This document shows positions 1 through 10,760 of a stretch of DNA of 64,000 nucleotides, one piece after another (position 1 is the first letter of the stretch; each line of letters begins with the position of its first letter). Source of the stretch: Hofstenia miamia (taxonomy: Eukaryota; Xenacoelomorpha; Acoela); NCBI GenBank assembly GCA_004352715.1, contig SCFE01000086.1, positions 1,723,148-1,787,147 of the forward strand, read 5' to 3'. Under the pieces are notes generated by a model. It had not been told where the DNA came from. It did no database searches and worked only from the letters and a program-made list of their open reading frames with translations. Both the position numbers and the translations under genes were made by a program.

Positions 1-1147
1 TTAATGGCCAATATTAAAAAAATTAATGTCATTTTGAAGGAAACTTTGCCAATGTTATGCTTTAAGAAACCAAGCTAATAATTTTCAAGTTTTAGTGACA
101 CTTTCGAAAAAATGTTATAGGAACTTGAAAGAACTTGAAAAATCTTTAAAGTTTAGGTTGGCAGCAGTTCAATGGGCAATAACGTAGTCTTTGGAATTGT
201 ACTATGACCCTGGGGTGGTTCAAGGCTATACCCAAGACCTGATATTGGGCACGAAAACTCAAGACTAACCCAAAATTGTTTATTTTATTTAGATTTTAGT
301 GAAATTTTAATTATATCTATGTTTCAGAATATTTAACCAATTAGTTTGATTAAATCATTTTATTACATAATAATTCTTTGTAGTTTATCATCATAAAATG
401 CATTGATTTCAAAATACTCCGTAAAATTGTCTTTCTTTGTATTTTTTAGGTTCATAACAATTTCAATTAATCTAGGGCGGGGAGGTAATCCTTAGCTGCT
501 GCTTAAAATTATTTTTAACATTTACGTATGCACTTTGGAAGAACCAATAATAAATATCTGTAGTTTGAAAAAATTTTTTGCTGATGCCATCAGACTAATT
601 ATGTGCAATTTATTGAAACAGTTAAAATATTTTAATTTGCTCGAATACGTTAAACTTAATGATTCAAATAGATTTCAAAGTAATAGAAAAAAATGTACAA
701 AATGTCTCGTAATTTTGATAAACATTTCAATATATACACTTTCAATTAAATAATATTTTCAAATTATTCTCTGAACTATTTTCTTAACTTGTGTCGTCAG
801 TCAAATTATTTCAAAACACAGTCGCAATAAATTTTAAAAATTTACCAATGTATANTGGATATGAATGAAAACATGTAGAAGTTCTTAGTAATCCCGGAGC
901 TTTCAGATGACGGTACATTGATGNAAAATGTCTCGTAATTTTGATAAACATTTCAATATATACACTTTCAATTAAATAATATTTTCAAATTATTCTCTGA
1001 ACTATTTTCTTAACTTGTGTCGTCAGTCAAATTATTTCAAAACACAGTCGCAATAAATTTTAAAAATTTACCAATGTATATTAATTTAGATCATTACAAT
1101 ATATATCGTAAAATCGTGACAAAATTGGATGAATAATGTATTTTCAG

Positions 1148-1765
1148 GTATTTTTCTATCACAGTTGGGCAAGCACATTCGCAACTGTTTTCCAAATGAT
1201 GTTCCTAGCCATTGATCGTGTAGTCGCGATTAGCTTCCCGATTTGGTACAAACACAACGGAACACGCAAATTGGCAATGGTTATGAGCATATTGGTATTT
1301 CTTTCCTCATATGGCATTGCTTTACCAAATCTTGTATTTTTCAAAGTTGTTAATTCTGTTTGTATATTGAATGCAAGTGATACAATTATACATTGGTACA
1401 CAAGTATATATGTAACTGCATTGGGATTTATTTTGCCATTTACAGTGGTGTTTTTGTCAAATATTTTTTTCATACACTCACTTCATCAAAGAAAAAGTGG
1501 GAATAAAACAGAAAGACGTATTACAGTAATGTTGCTAACAAACAGTTGCGTATTTTGTGTGTTATTTTTATCAATAATTCTTCTCAATTTTTTAACATAC
1601 AATATTGAACCAAAGACTGAATATGATTCAATTATACTTGCTCTCACAGATCGCATTCAATATTTATTAGCGATTATTAATTCATCTGTAAATTTTATAT
1701 TTTATTTTATCAGTGGGCCTATGTACAGATCGGCCTTTTTCAAATTTTTAAATTCCTATTTCTGA
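1148..1765 (+). CDS. Rhodopsin-like GPCR, 3'-terminal exon (TM3-TM7), copy 1
   Basis: The frame encodes about 205 residues of a seven-helix receptor from TM3 onward. It begins after a good 3' splice site (TTTTCAG at 1141-1147), so the ATG at 1136 is inside the intron and is not the start. Visible landmarks are: TM3 ending AIDRVVAISFPIWYK (DRV in place of DRY); TM4 ending at a Pro; an ECL2 cysteine (NSVCILNAS); TM5 with a Pro; a basic third loop (HQRKSGNKTERR); TM6 without the usual CWxP; and TM7 with NSSVNFIFYF in place of NPxxY, then GPMYR. The stop is TGA at 1763-1765. TM1-TM2 must lie in an upstream exon that I could not find. NSSVNF in TM7 recalls invertebrate FMRFamide-type peptide receptors; the ligand is unknown. 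A paralogous pair lies at 19.8-21.7 kb on the other strand. Confidence 0.8.
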   Translation, partial: VFFYHSWASTFATVFQMMFLAIDRVVAISFPIWYKHNGTRKLAMVMSILVFLSSYGIALPNLVFFKVVNSVCILNASDTIIHWYTSIYVTALGFILPFTVVFLSNIFFIHSLHQRKSGNKTERRITVMLLTNSCVFCVLFLSIILLNFLTYNIEPKTEYDSIILALTDRIQYLLAIINSSVNFIFYFISGPMYRSAFFKFLNSYF

Positions 1766-1780
1766 ATTAGTAAATGCATG

Positions 1781-2043
1781 TACAGGGTGTAACAAAAGTA
1801 ACCAGACGCTTCATTTTACGAGAAATCTAACTTTGTTCAGAAGAGTAGGAATAAAAAACGAATCATTCATCGTAAAATATGCAGTGTAGCGAGTCTAAAA
1901 CAACTTACTGAGGTTATAATGTCCAAAACGATGAATCATAAAAGAAGAAAGTATTCATAGCAAATGTTCAAAATGATGAGCATCACGTGCAATACATTTG
2001 TTAACCTAGTCCAAGAACAGATCGGCACATCTTGTTCACCAAA
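1781..2043. mobile_element. Mariner-like deletion derivative, left part (cut by assembly N)
   Basis: The sequence starts with the inverted-repeat end TACAGGGTGTAACAAAAGTA. It matches 4357-4619 of the intact copy and stops at the single N at 2044, so its right end is missing from this contig. Confidence 0.8.
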
Positions 2044-2044
2044 N

Positions 2045-2221
2045 AATGATATAAAGCTTGTATATTTATTTCCATTATACTAATTTAATATTTAATATTA
2101 ATGCATACAAAGATTACTGAAGCTGTAAGTATTGTGTAATTCTTTACTCTGTCATATTTTGTTTCTTTGTATGACACAGCAGTCTGTTGCGTTGTGTTGT
2201 GTTGCAAGCCTGGATCGCAGG
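2045..2221. other. Spacer between the repeat copies, left part
   Basis: This is short single-copy AT-rich sequence after the join at 2044. It ends with the 8-bp target duplication ATCGCAGG (2214-2221) of the adjacent hAT-like element. I see no gene in it. Confidence 0.5.
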
Positions 2222-2449
2222 CAGGGTTTTCTGACGGGGGGGGGGACATCATTATTATTTCCTAATGCGGGGCGAAGCCCCCCGAAAATTTTTGAAAATA
2301 TTGAGAAAATAGACCCTAAAAAATGCATTCATGATCCTAGATTTTAAATTTTTCAATTTTTTACGAAAAATTTTTTGATTTATCCATTCAAAATTAAATT
2401 TGGAAACCTGACATCGTGGAATGTCCCCCATCCCCTGGGTACGCCACTG
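2222..2449. mobile_element. hAT-like non-autonomous element (228 bp) with perfect 8-bp TSD
   Basis: The left end CAGGGTTTTCTGACGGGGGG and the right end, read inward, CAGTGGCGTACCCAGGGGAT are imperfect inverted repeats that share a G-run followed by ACAT. The octamer ATCGCAGG flanks both sides (2214-2221 and 2450-2457). A perfect 8-bp duplication and CAGKG-type ends are the hAT signature. The interior is AT-rich and has no transposase. Confidence 0.85.
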
Positions 2450-2457
2450 ATCGCAGG

Positions 2458-2802
2458 CAAGCTTGAAAGGAGCGTGATATTTTTCCTGTAAAAAAATGTT
2501 GTTCATTGTAAATAGATTGTTGAATTACACTTGGTGTTTGGAATCCTTACTCTTTATTTCTAGATCTATATTGGGTCCACACCTATGGAGCTGTTGCAAC
2601 TTAAACTTCAAGTTTTTTTTATAAATTTCACTACAATTAGAAAAAATTATGTTTAGTTCTTTAAGGTGTTGCATTAGAGTATATGGATTTTTATTAAATT
2701 TGTTTTCAAATTCCAACATCAATTCTGTGTTACAGTAAAGCATTGAATTACATTGTGAAAGTTTAAAAATTACTAATCCTAAATTATAAAGCAAATTAAT
2801 AT
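2458..2802. other. Spacer, no identified gene
   Basis: An 89-residue minus-strand frame (2794-2525) is open here but matches no family I recognise. It lies directly against the second repeat copy. I treat the region as spacer. Confidence 0.4.
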
Positions 2803-4619
2803 TTAATGGCCAATATTAAAAAAATTAATGTCATTTTGAAGGAAACTTTGCCAATGTTATGCTTTAAGAAACCAAGCTAATAATTTTCAAGTTTTAGTGA
2901 CACTTTCGAAAAAATGTTATAGGAACTTGAAAGAACTTGAAAAATCTTTAAAGTTTAGGTTGGCAGCAGTTCAATGGGCAATAACGTAGTCTTTGGAATT
3001 GTACTATGACCCTGGGGTGGTTCAAGGCTATACCCAAGACCTGATATTGGGCACGAAAACTCAAGACTAACCCAAAATTGTTTATTTTATTTAGATTTTA
3101 GTGAAATTTTAATTATATCTATGTTTCAGAATATTTAACCAATTAGTTTGATTAAATCATTTTATTACATAATAATTCTTTGTAGTTTATCATCATAAAA
3201 TGCATTGATTTCAAAATACTCCGTAAAATTGTCTTTCTTTGTATTTTTTAGGTTCATAACAATTTCAATTAATCTAGGGCGGGGAGGTAATCCTTAGCTG
3301 CTGCTTAAAATTATTTTTAACATTTACGTATGCACTTTGGAAGAACCAATAATAAATATCTGTAGTTTGAAAAAATTTTTTGCTGATGCCATCAGACTAA
3401 TTATGTGCAATTTATTGAAACAGTTAAAATATTTTAATTTGCTCGAATACGTTAAACTTAATGATTCAAATAGATTTCAAAGTAATAGAAAAAAATGTAC
3501 AAAATGTCTCGTAATTTTGATAAACATTTCAATATATACACTTTCAATTAAATAATATTTTCAAATTATTCTCTGAACTATTTTCTTAACTTGTGTCGTC
3601 AGTCAAATTATTTCAAAACACAGTCGCAATAAATTTTAAAAATTTACCAATGTATATTAATTTAGATCATTACAATATATATCGTAAAATCGTGACAAAA
3701 TTGGATGAATAATGTATTTTCAGGTATTTTTCTATCACAGTTGGGCAAGCACATTCGCAACTGTTTTCCAAATGATGTTCCTAGCCATTGATCGTGTAGT
3801 CGCGATTAGCTTCCCGATTTGGTACAAACACAACGGAACACGCAAATTGGCAATGGTTATGAGCATATTGGTATTTCTTTCCTCATATGGCATTGCTTTA
3901 CCAAATCTTGTATTTTTCAAAGTTGTTAATTCTGTTTGTATATTGAATGCAAGTGATACAATTATACATTGGTACACAAGTATATATGTAACTGCATTGG
4001 GATTTATTTTGCCATTTACAGTGGTGTTTTTGTCAAATATTTTTTTCATACACTCACTTCATCAAAGAAAAAGTGGGAATAAAACAGAAAGACGTATTAC
4101 AGTAATGTTGCTAACAAACAGTTGCGTATTTTGTGTGTTATTTTTATCAATAATTCTTCTCAATTTTTTAACATACAATATTGAACCAAAGACTGAATAT
4201 GATTCAATTATACTTGCTCTCACAGATCGCATTCAATATTTATTAGCGATTATTAATTCATCTGTAAATTTTATATTTTATTTTATCAGTGGGCCTATGT
4301 ACAGATCGGCCTTTTTCAAATTTTTAAATTCCTATTTCTGAATTAGTAAATGCATGTACAGGGTGTAACAAAAGTAACCAGACGCTTCATTTTACGAGAA
4401 ATCTAACTTTGTTCAGAAGAGTAGGAATAAAAAACGAATCATTCATCGTAAAATATGCAGTGTAGCGAGTCTAAAACAACTTACTGAGGTTATAATGTCC
4501 AAAACGATGAATCATAAAAGAAGAAAGTATTCATAGCAAATGTTCAAAATGATGAGCATCACGTGCAATACATTTGTTAACCTAGTCCAAGAACAGATCG
4601 GCACATCTTGTTCACCAAA
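2803..4619. repeat. Direct repeat block, copy 2 (uninterrupted)
   Basis: This is the partner of 1-2043 without the single-N insertion. Its right edge is defined by the end of copy 1. Copy 2 continues into the intact mariner-like element, so it is the more reliable version of the locus. Confidence 0.9.
3724..4341 (+). CDS. Rhodopsin-like GPCR, 3'-terminal exon (TM3-TM7), copy 2
   Basis: The predicted protein is identical to that at 1148-1765, with the same TTTTCAG acceptor immediately upstream (3717-3723) and the same TGA stop. It covers TM3 (DRV), TM4, the ECL2 Cys, TM5, the basic loop, TM6 and the NSSVNF-type TM7. Only 15 bp separate the stop from the end of a mariner-like element, so any transcript must take its 3' UTR and poly(A) site from transposon sequence or beyond. 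If the block is an assembly duplicate, this and copy 1 are a single gene. The upstream exon or exons with TM1-TM2 were not found. Confidence 0.8.
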   Translation, partial: VFFYHSWASTFATVFQMMFLAIDRVVAISFPIWYKHNGTRKLAMVMSILVFLSSYGIALPNLVFFKVVNSVCILNASDTIIHWYTSIYVTALGFILPFTVVFLSNIFFIHSLHQRKSGNKTERRITVMLLTNSCVFCVLFLSIILLNFLTYNIEPKTEYDSIILALTDRIQYLLAIINSSVNFIFYFISGPMYRSAFFKFLNSYF

Positions 4620-4928
4620 TCTAATGGTATGGCACGAATTTCTTCGGTAATAGTAGATCGTTGATAGTTCGTGGGTTTCCGCCATAAACTTTGTTCTTTA
4701 GTAACCCCCACAGAAAAAAGTCTGGTACAGTCAGGTCCGGAGACCGTGCAGGCCAATCGATGAGGCCTCAGCGACCAATCCACCTGTTGGGAAACTGGTT
4801 GTCCAACCACTCTCGCACAATAAGTGAATAATGGGGCTGAGCTCCATCACAGTTAAATTTCCATAAATTGATGTACAGTTTTTTGCTTTCATTTTGCTAG
4901 CGTCTGGTTACTTTTGTTACACCCTGTA
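4357..4928 (-). mobile_element. Internally deleted Tc1/mariner element (572 bp, D41D-type transposase remnant)
   Basis: Both ends are inverted copies of TACAGGGTGTAACAAAAGTA and extend about 30 bp to CCAGACGCT, bounded by TA. The minus strand retains the C-terminal half of a transposase: CDGAQPHYS carries the second catalytic Asp and PARSPDLTVPDFFLWG the third, with 41 residues between them. One in-frame TGA lies between the two motifs. The N-terminal DNA-binding region and the first Asp are gone. It is therefore a dead internal-deletion derivative that could be mobilised only in trans. Confidence 0.88.
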
Positions 4929-5515
4929 TATAATGATTTAGTTAATATAGTTAGCCAAATTTAAATATTAATCCCAGTAATGCATATTTTGAAATCTAAT
5001 TTTTTTTCAAAAAGCACATTAATCTGTGGAAACTATTTTCGAATGAATGTTTTCTAAAACAATAATAATACCTAAACAACAATAAACAAAATACTAAATT
5101 TTGTAAATATATATGTGCATAAATCAATTATTTAACTAGCATTCTCTTTTGATATTTCTTATTCAACTGTAAAGACGATCAATTTACAATGATATACCGT
5201 ACTATGTAATTTCAAGAATTTTGTTATACACTGCAGAATTTTTAGTGTGTTTCTATTTGATTAATTTTATCAAGTAAAACAAAAATTAAGAAATGTGTAG
5301 TATTTATTAAATCATAATACAATATTATTATTTAATTAGCAAAGTGAGACAAAGCAACGTTTGCATGACTAAGATAACTTTTTATTGGTAGTCTAAGCTA
5401 AGTGTTCTAAAAAGTTTTCCAAATAAACTGTATTTGGAATTGAAAAAACTAAATCGAGATTACTAAACATGTTTATGAGAATTAACAATCAACTATTGGC
5501 AATGTTTTAAAATTA
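4929..5515. other. AT-rich spacer
   Basis: I see no gene, repeat or RNA signature here, only AT-rich sequence with frequent stops in all frames. Confidence 0.5.
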
Positions 5516-5800
5516 TATGGATTGGCTAAGGTCCATATACCAGAAATACACACACAAGTTCCTGTGACAGTAATAAAAAGAAACTATCTGATAGAATAAA
5601 TCCAATTTTGTCGAAATTACCAGATGTGAAAATCGATCTAAAAGTAACATAGTAACATAGTAATAAGTTCATGGTATCATATGAAATTATAAGTTTGTAT
5701 ACTAATGTTCCTCTAGAGAAATCAATAGATGTCACAAAAATTTATTTAATACCCGAGACACAAGATGTGACAGCACTGGTGATTGTAATTTTGAGTTTCC
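5516..5800 (+). pseudogene. Penelope-like (or related YGLPK-type) reverse transcriptase fragment
   Basis: The plus strand reads YGLAKVHIPEIHTQVPV at 5516, followed after frameshifts and stops by EIISLYTNVPLEKSIDV (about 5680-5735). These correspond to the YGLPKIHK...PLRPI motif and the SFDVxSLFTNVP block of Penelope-like RTs, the latter carrying the first catalytic Asp region. Here the Asp position reads Glu. The fragment is short, shifted and has no ends or GIY-YIG domain, so it is dead. DIRS or group-II-like RTs with similar motifs are less likely alternatives. Confidence 0.6.
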
Positions 5801-6032
5801 ATTAGTTTGCAAGTGTTTTATTACAAGTTTTAATTCAAAAATTAAATCCACAATCTTGATTGATTAAATTAATTGGAATCACATTGAAATGCATATATTC
5901 ACGGATGAAACTATTACTAAGACATTAAATTTTCTTCTAAAGATGTTCTCAGTTGTTCAATTGTGAATTCAGTGGCAAGCTATTGCATCTACTTAAATAT
6001 ATCATAATGCAATTTTCATAATGCAATTGTAC

Positions 6033-7285
6033 TAGGTTAAGCAAAAAGCTCGTAGGCACTTCGTTTTTAGTAGAAAATAAATCATATTTAATTATACAGT
6101 AAATGATTTTTTGTTTAAACAGAAAATAGATTTACAGACAAACTCAAGACACAAACAAAATTAATTACTCTTCAAAATATAATCCCCTTTACCCATGAAC
6201 CTGCGCCAACATTCTGCAAGCTGTTGTATCTGATTTCGATACCACTGCGGTGACTTGGAAGAAAAAAATTCTTGACAAGCGGCCCTGACTTCTTTAAAAA
6301 TTTCAAATTTTTTTTTCACGGAGGTAGTGCTGCATCGAACGGAACAAGCCGAAGTCTGAAGAAACTAGATCCGGACTATATAGTGGATGAGGGAAAACCT
6401 GCACATGCTCATCGCCGAATTCTTTGATTTTCTAATTGTGAAACGTGAACAATGAACATGGGCATTAACAAGCTGGAGAAGCAGACGTTGCTGGTTGAGG
6501 AGGAATGTGTAATTTTCTTTCAAAACTTCATAAACGCGGTTTTAATTGCTGACTGCATTAACAGCTGTGCGTTTAGGAACAAGTGTAGAACTCTGTCGAC
6601 ATTCTACCAAAGCCACAACATGACTTTTTGTTGAACCGATAAATGCGTGGCATGGGAAACGGTTTTCTTCTCGACGAACACAGCACTTGGGACGATTTGT
6701 TATTATACACTTTCAAAGCTATTTATTGAGTGGATTTTCGAGCTAATGACGCCAGATCTCTACACGCCGTGCAGCTTGTTTCTCTGAGATGGTGAGGTCT
6801 TGTCATAGCTTCTTATGCACAAAAGCATATTTGTGTAAATGGTGAGAACACCCAGTTTCTCAGCTATATAGTGAGTGCTTAATGCTGGCTTTGCTTCCAA
6901 TTCTACGTTCAGTTCTCTTTCACCCAAAACGAGTGACCGTCTACTGCGTGGAACGTCTTCAAAGTTTAAGTTTCCCAACATTAACCCATTTTGCTGCAGC
7001 CGATTTTCCGATCGCTCTTTTGCCTTCAACAGTACAGATTTCATTAGTTGCAGCTCCTGAAGAGAGAGCTTTTTCCAATAATGCCTAAGTAGGACAAATA
7101 TCTCGAAACTGTTCATGAACCGTACTATTCAAATTTCAAAGTCAGATTGATTAATATGATAGTAAGAACAAAATTTTTATTAACTTTGCAAAAACAAATT
7201 CATTTAAGAGTATGGCTTAATGTCTTTGCTGAAAAGTTTCAAAAGCTATTAATTTTGAAGTGTCCAAGACTTTTTGCTCAAACTA
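6033..7285 (-). mobile_element. Full-length decayed mariner-type element (1,253 bp)
   Basis: Imperfect inverted repeats, TAGGTTAAGCAAAAAGCTCG at the left and TAGTTTGAGCAAAAAGTCTT at the right read inward, are bounded by TA. The minus strand encodes, in pieces, an N-terminal helix-turn-helix region (7116-6760), a third-Asp block HPLYSPDLVSSDFGLF (around 6360-6400) and a C-terminus with SPQWYRNQIQQLAECWRRF (around 6190-6250). These are typical mariner transposase landmarks. The frame is broken many times, and I could not place the first two Asp residues. Confidence 0.8.
6760..7116 (-). pseudogene. Mariner transposase N-terminal (HTH) remnant
   Basis: This is an open segment of about 118 codons inside the 6033-7285 element. 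It carries a mariner-like basic and helical region (EDVPRSRRSLVLGERELNV, then ALSTHYIAEKLGV), which matches the transposase DNA-binding half. It ends at a stop, and the catalytic part continues in other frames. It is not a functional gene. Confidence 0.6.
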
Positions 7286-10118
7286 ACATAAGAAATTACG
7301 TTTGAATTTATCAGCATTTGGACTACTAAAAATATCTTTCAGAAAACGGTAGTAAAATTCTTAAGCACATAAGCTGAACCTGAATCTTTTTTACAGTTAA
7401 TGAATCTTGTTTACAGTTAATAGAGAACCATTTTTCCTTAAGCTAACGCTTAAGGTTCAAATGCACCAAATACTTAATGAAATACATAATATAATATATT
7501 TTTATATAAGTACTAACTAAACTAAATAACAAATTTACAAATTTTTAATCTTTTATAAGAACATGATAATTTGAAATAACAGTTTTCATGCATAGCAAAA
7601 GCATTGTCCTAGAAAATATTTCGCTATTTTAAATCTCACAATTTAGCAATTTAGCAAAAGTTGGAAAAAAATTCAGAATAATCTGTATTTAATATTAAAA
7701 AAAATCGTTCTGTGCACAATTAATTTAATGCATAGGTATTGTAATGGAAATGTCTAGCATTGTAAGTGTTAAATCTGATACTGTCAGAAGTTTTAATTTA
7801 AGTTTTTATTTCGAAACGCGCAGACGTATTATTTTTACTTACAGATTTCCCGAACCACTGATTCAACTAACCTTTTAGACATAACGAATTTTCTCAAATT
7901 GGCCTTTACTTTTTTGGTTATATATTTTAATCTTTGTTTTTATTGCTGATTATCATCTGTAACTAGTACAGCAGTGCTACTGGTCACCGTAACGGACGAT
8001 GAATAACTAATTTGTACCTTAAGGGATGATGTAGGGCTTAGGGGAGTAAAGTGTTATTTGCATGTACGATAATAAGCCAATGTGGCCTTTCAACTTTCAA
8101 TGAGCTCAGCTTAGGGACTAAGTTTTCTTTGGTTCTGCATCAGCCGGAGGCCATTCAACTATCAGAAGAATTACCATGATCTTTCTTCTTGGGTAGTTTA
8201 CTGGAGTACACAATTGGTTCCAAATTATCTTGCTAAATTGCAGATATAAAGCAAAAAACAATTTATTACTCTTCTATATTCTTCATTTGGTTAGAATGTT
8301 CCACCGAGGATTGAAGTGTACCGATGAGTGAACATTTTGCAATTTCGATTTCATGGGATTAACTTGGCTCATGACGCATGGAATAAAAATGAAGAAGTTG
8401 GGACCACTGATTTCAGAATATTACTAAAAATATTTTTTTTGTAAATATTGTCAAAAATAGAAGTCATACCGTGGCATCAATGAGACTATGAAACTAGAAG
8501 TTTTCTTGAGACTTAAACCCTGCTACCAAATAAAGTATCCCATTCACAAAGCTCTCATAAAAGCTGTTTCATTTGAAATCATTAGAAAAATAATTCTGAA
8601 ACAAGTGTAAATAATTAGAGATTTGAACATCGGGGTCAAAGTTACAAAAAAATGTTTGCTGTGTAGACTAGGTAATGGGGCTAGAGTCTTGACTTTGATT
8701 ATTTGACAAAAATATATTTAATTGATTAAATCGATTTCTGCGAATTAATCGCGACAGCTAACTTGAAATCATTTTCAAAATAAAAATTGCCAACCAGAAA
8801 AATTTTAAGATATACTAGAGCATTATTAACTATTCTTCAATGTATTCAATTAATAAACTCTTTGTACCTCATTGTCATAATTTAATCCAAACTAGACTAG
8901 CTGCTAAAAATTTGAAATTTTTATTGATTTCATTGAGCATTTTGTCATTTTAAAAAAGCCTGCCCTTGCCAAACGCAAACAAGTTTCAACAGAAAGGTGT
9001 ATTGCTGAACGCTCTATTGGCATTTGGACAAAAGTATATTTATTTGAAATTTAATGAACATATATAATATATGTCATAAATTTTTGTAATATTATTTAGA
9101 ACAATATGAAATTACTAGCATCAAAATTGTTTCTTCGAAACTCTTCCTTATATATAAATACAATTCTTGCATATTGAATTTTGAAATGGTTTAAAAATTT
9201 CGGCAATCGCCCAAATATAAAATTTATTATTTAAAAAAATTACTTAAATTTATTTGATAGGTAATCTTACGAATGTGCCAATTTTTGAAACAGCATTTCT
9301 AATTTATTAAATCTAAAATCTTGTTTTAATTAATGAAGACAAAACAAATCCCGAATTTCATATTGTTATGAAGGTTTTAGCCATAAAATGTTTTTGTGCT
9401 CAATACCTCAATACTTTGACTTAATCAGTGAAGGAATAATTTGTAGGGCATACATTGTCGAAAGTTATCAGACAATTAAGGATATTTGTATTTGATTAAT
9501 GGTTTTCGAGCAAACATATTGAGAAGCAAAAACGATCCAGGAAATTTACAAAACTAGTTTGACAGCCGAAGTACTCTTCCGATATTTTTGTTAAACAAAA
9601 ATTTATATAAAAATTTATATTTGATATGTTGATATTAAAGCTATCACAAAACTATGCCATAAAAAGTGTGAGACGCAAGTTTAATTGGAAAGGCAACTTT
9701 TTTGAAAAGCAAGAATAGACTCTAAGAATTGCAAATACAAAATTGAATTTATTTATAACTTAATTATGCTTAACGAAGCTTTGATGTTGTTTGAGAATCA
9801 AACAAAACAAAGAATTGGCTTGAATAAACGCTATCAGCACGAAAGGTTTCATTAAGCAAACTAAATATACAACTACAAAATAGGGGGGAATTCATGAACC
9901 TTAGATTAGATTTACTTCAAAAACCTAGAAAATTTCAATTCATTTATCAAATACTATTTCAAAGCTTAAGAATTCGAAAGCAATTTCCATGATTTTACTT
10001 GGTTGTGAATAAATATTACTTTAAGATGAAATTCACACCAAAGCAATTAAATATACTTCAATTACACACTCCAAGTGAATCAAATAATGAGAAAACTAAC
10101 ACATCCCATGTAGCCACC
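7286..10118. other. AT-rich spacer
   Basis: There is no long open frame on either strand, and I recognised no transposon ends or RNA genes. A short purine/pyrimidine-mixed stretch near 7980-8180 is slightly richer in GC but encodes nothing recognisable. Confidence 0.5.
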
Positions 10119-10246
10119 ACCAGTGGTCCACAGGTGGGAAGCAATGGCAGTAGTGGCAATTACAGCCACTTATAGATACCAGTGGACCAATGGTGGAAAG
10201 GTAGTCGCAGTAGTAGCAATTGCAGCCACTCATAGCCACCAGTGAC
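10119..10246. repeat. Minisatellite, two 59-60 bp units plus a partial third
   Basis: Units start with ACCAGTGG at 10119 and 10178 and with ACCAGTG at 10238. Both full units contain GCAGTAGT(A/G)GCAATT and CAGCCACT. The units differ at roughly a fifth of positions, so this is an old tandem duplication. Confidence 0.8.
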
Positions 10247-10760
10247 ATCTGAGTTACTTTTAATCATAAATAATATATGAGGTAATGCTTGCAAGTAAAA
10301 TATTATTCATTATTATGCTTCTTAGATCTCATAAATTTATAAAATTCATTGTGAAAAGTTTTTTTTGCTATTTTCTGTTCGCACAAATTATAAGATATGT
10401 GTGCAGAATGAAATTTTAAAATAATTTATTCATGATTATCATCAGACCTTGAAATTAATGTCTATATGTGTACTTAAAATTGGTCAAAAGTTAGTTTTAA
10501 TTATTGGAAAAAATAATGTTTAAAAATTGCAATTTCTTCTGAAATTGAAAATTAAATTTAAATTGGGCATTTTTGTATGCTTGTTGTTATTGGTTATAAT
10601 AAAAAATGTATTTCATTCAATTGTTTGTTGGGTTTGTGTTGGTTTAAACTCTTTATCAATATAAAAGTTTGTATTGTTACATCCTGTTTTTGCCATCAGG
10701 GGACTACTAATGGACAACCAGTGAATCGCTGATGCATGGGCCCGCCATTTCTGGCCCTGN
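10247..10760. other. AT-rich spacer ending at a single-N contig join
   Basis: This is unannotated AT-rich sequence. The last about 80 bp are GC-richer and abut the N at 10760, where the LTR-element fragment begins abruptly. Confidence 0.45.

Larger units (their letters stand above)
1..2043. repeat. Direct repeat block, copy 1 (contains GPCR exon and mariner end)
   Basis: This block repeats at 2803-4619. The offset is 2802 up to position 854 and 2576 from position 925 on. The 226-bp difference is an insertion bounded by single Ns at 855 and 924: 68 foreign bases, then a second copy of 699-854 at 925-1080. By eye I found no substitutions between the copies. The block ends at a single N (2044). 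The identity plus single-N joins favour an uncollapsed haplotype or a scaffolding duplication over a genuine old duplication. Confidence 0.9.

Noticed and set aside
535-753. 72-aa plus-strand ORF, repeated at 3337-3555
   Set aside because: Its duplication reflects the repeated block. No recognised domain, lysine/asparagine-rich composition expected of AT-rich chance frames.
2132-2506. Overlapping ORFs across the G-run at 2240
   Set aside because: They read through a hAT-like element; no coding signature.
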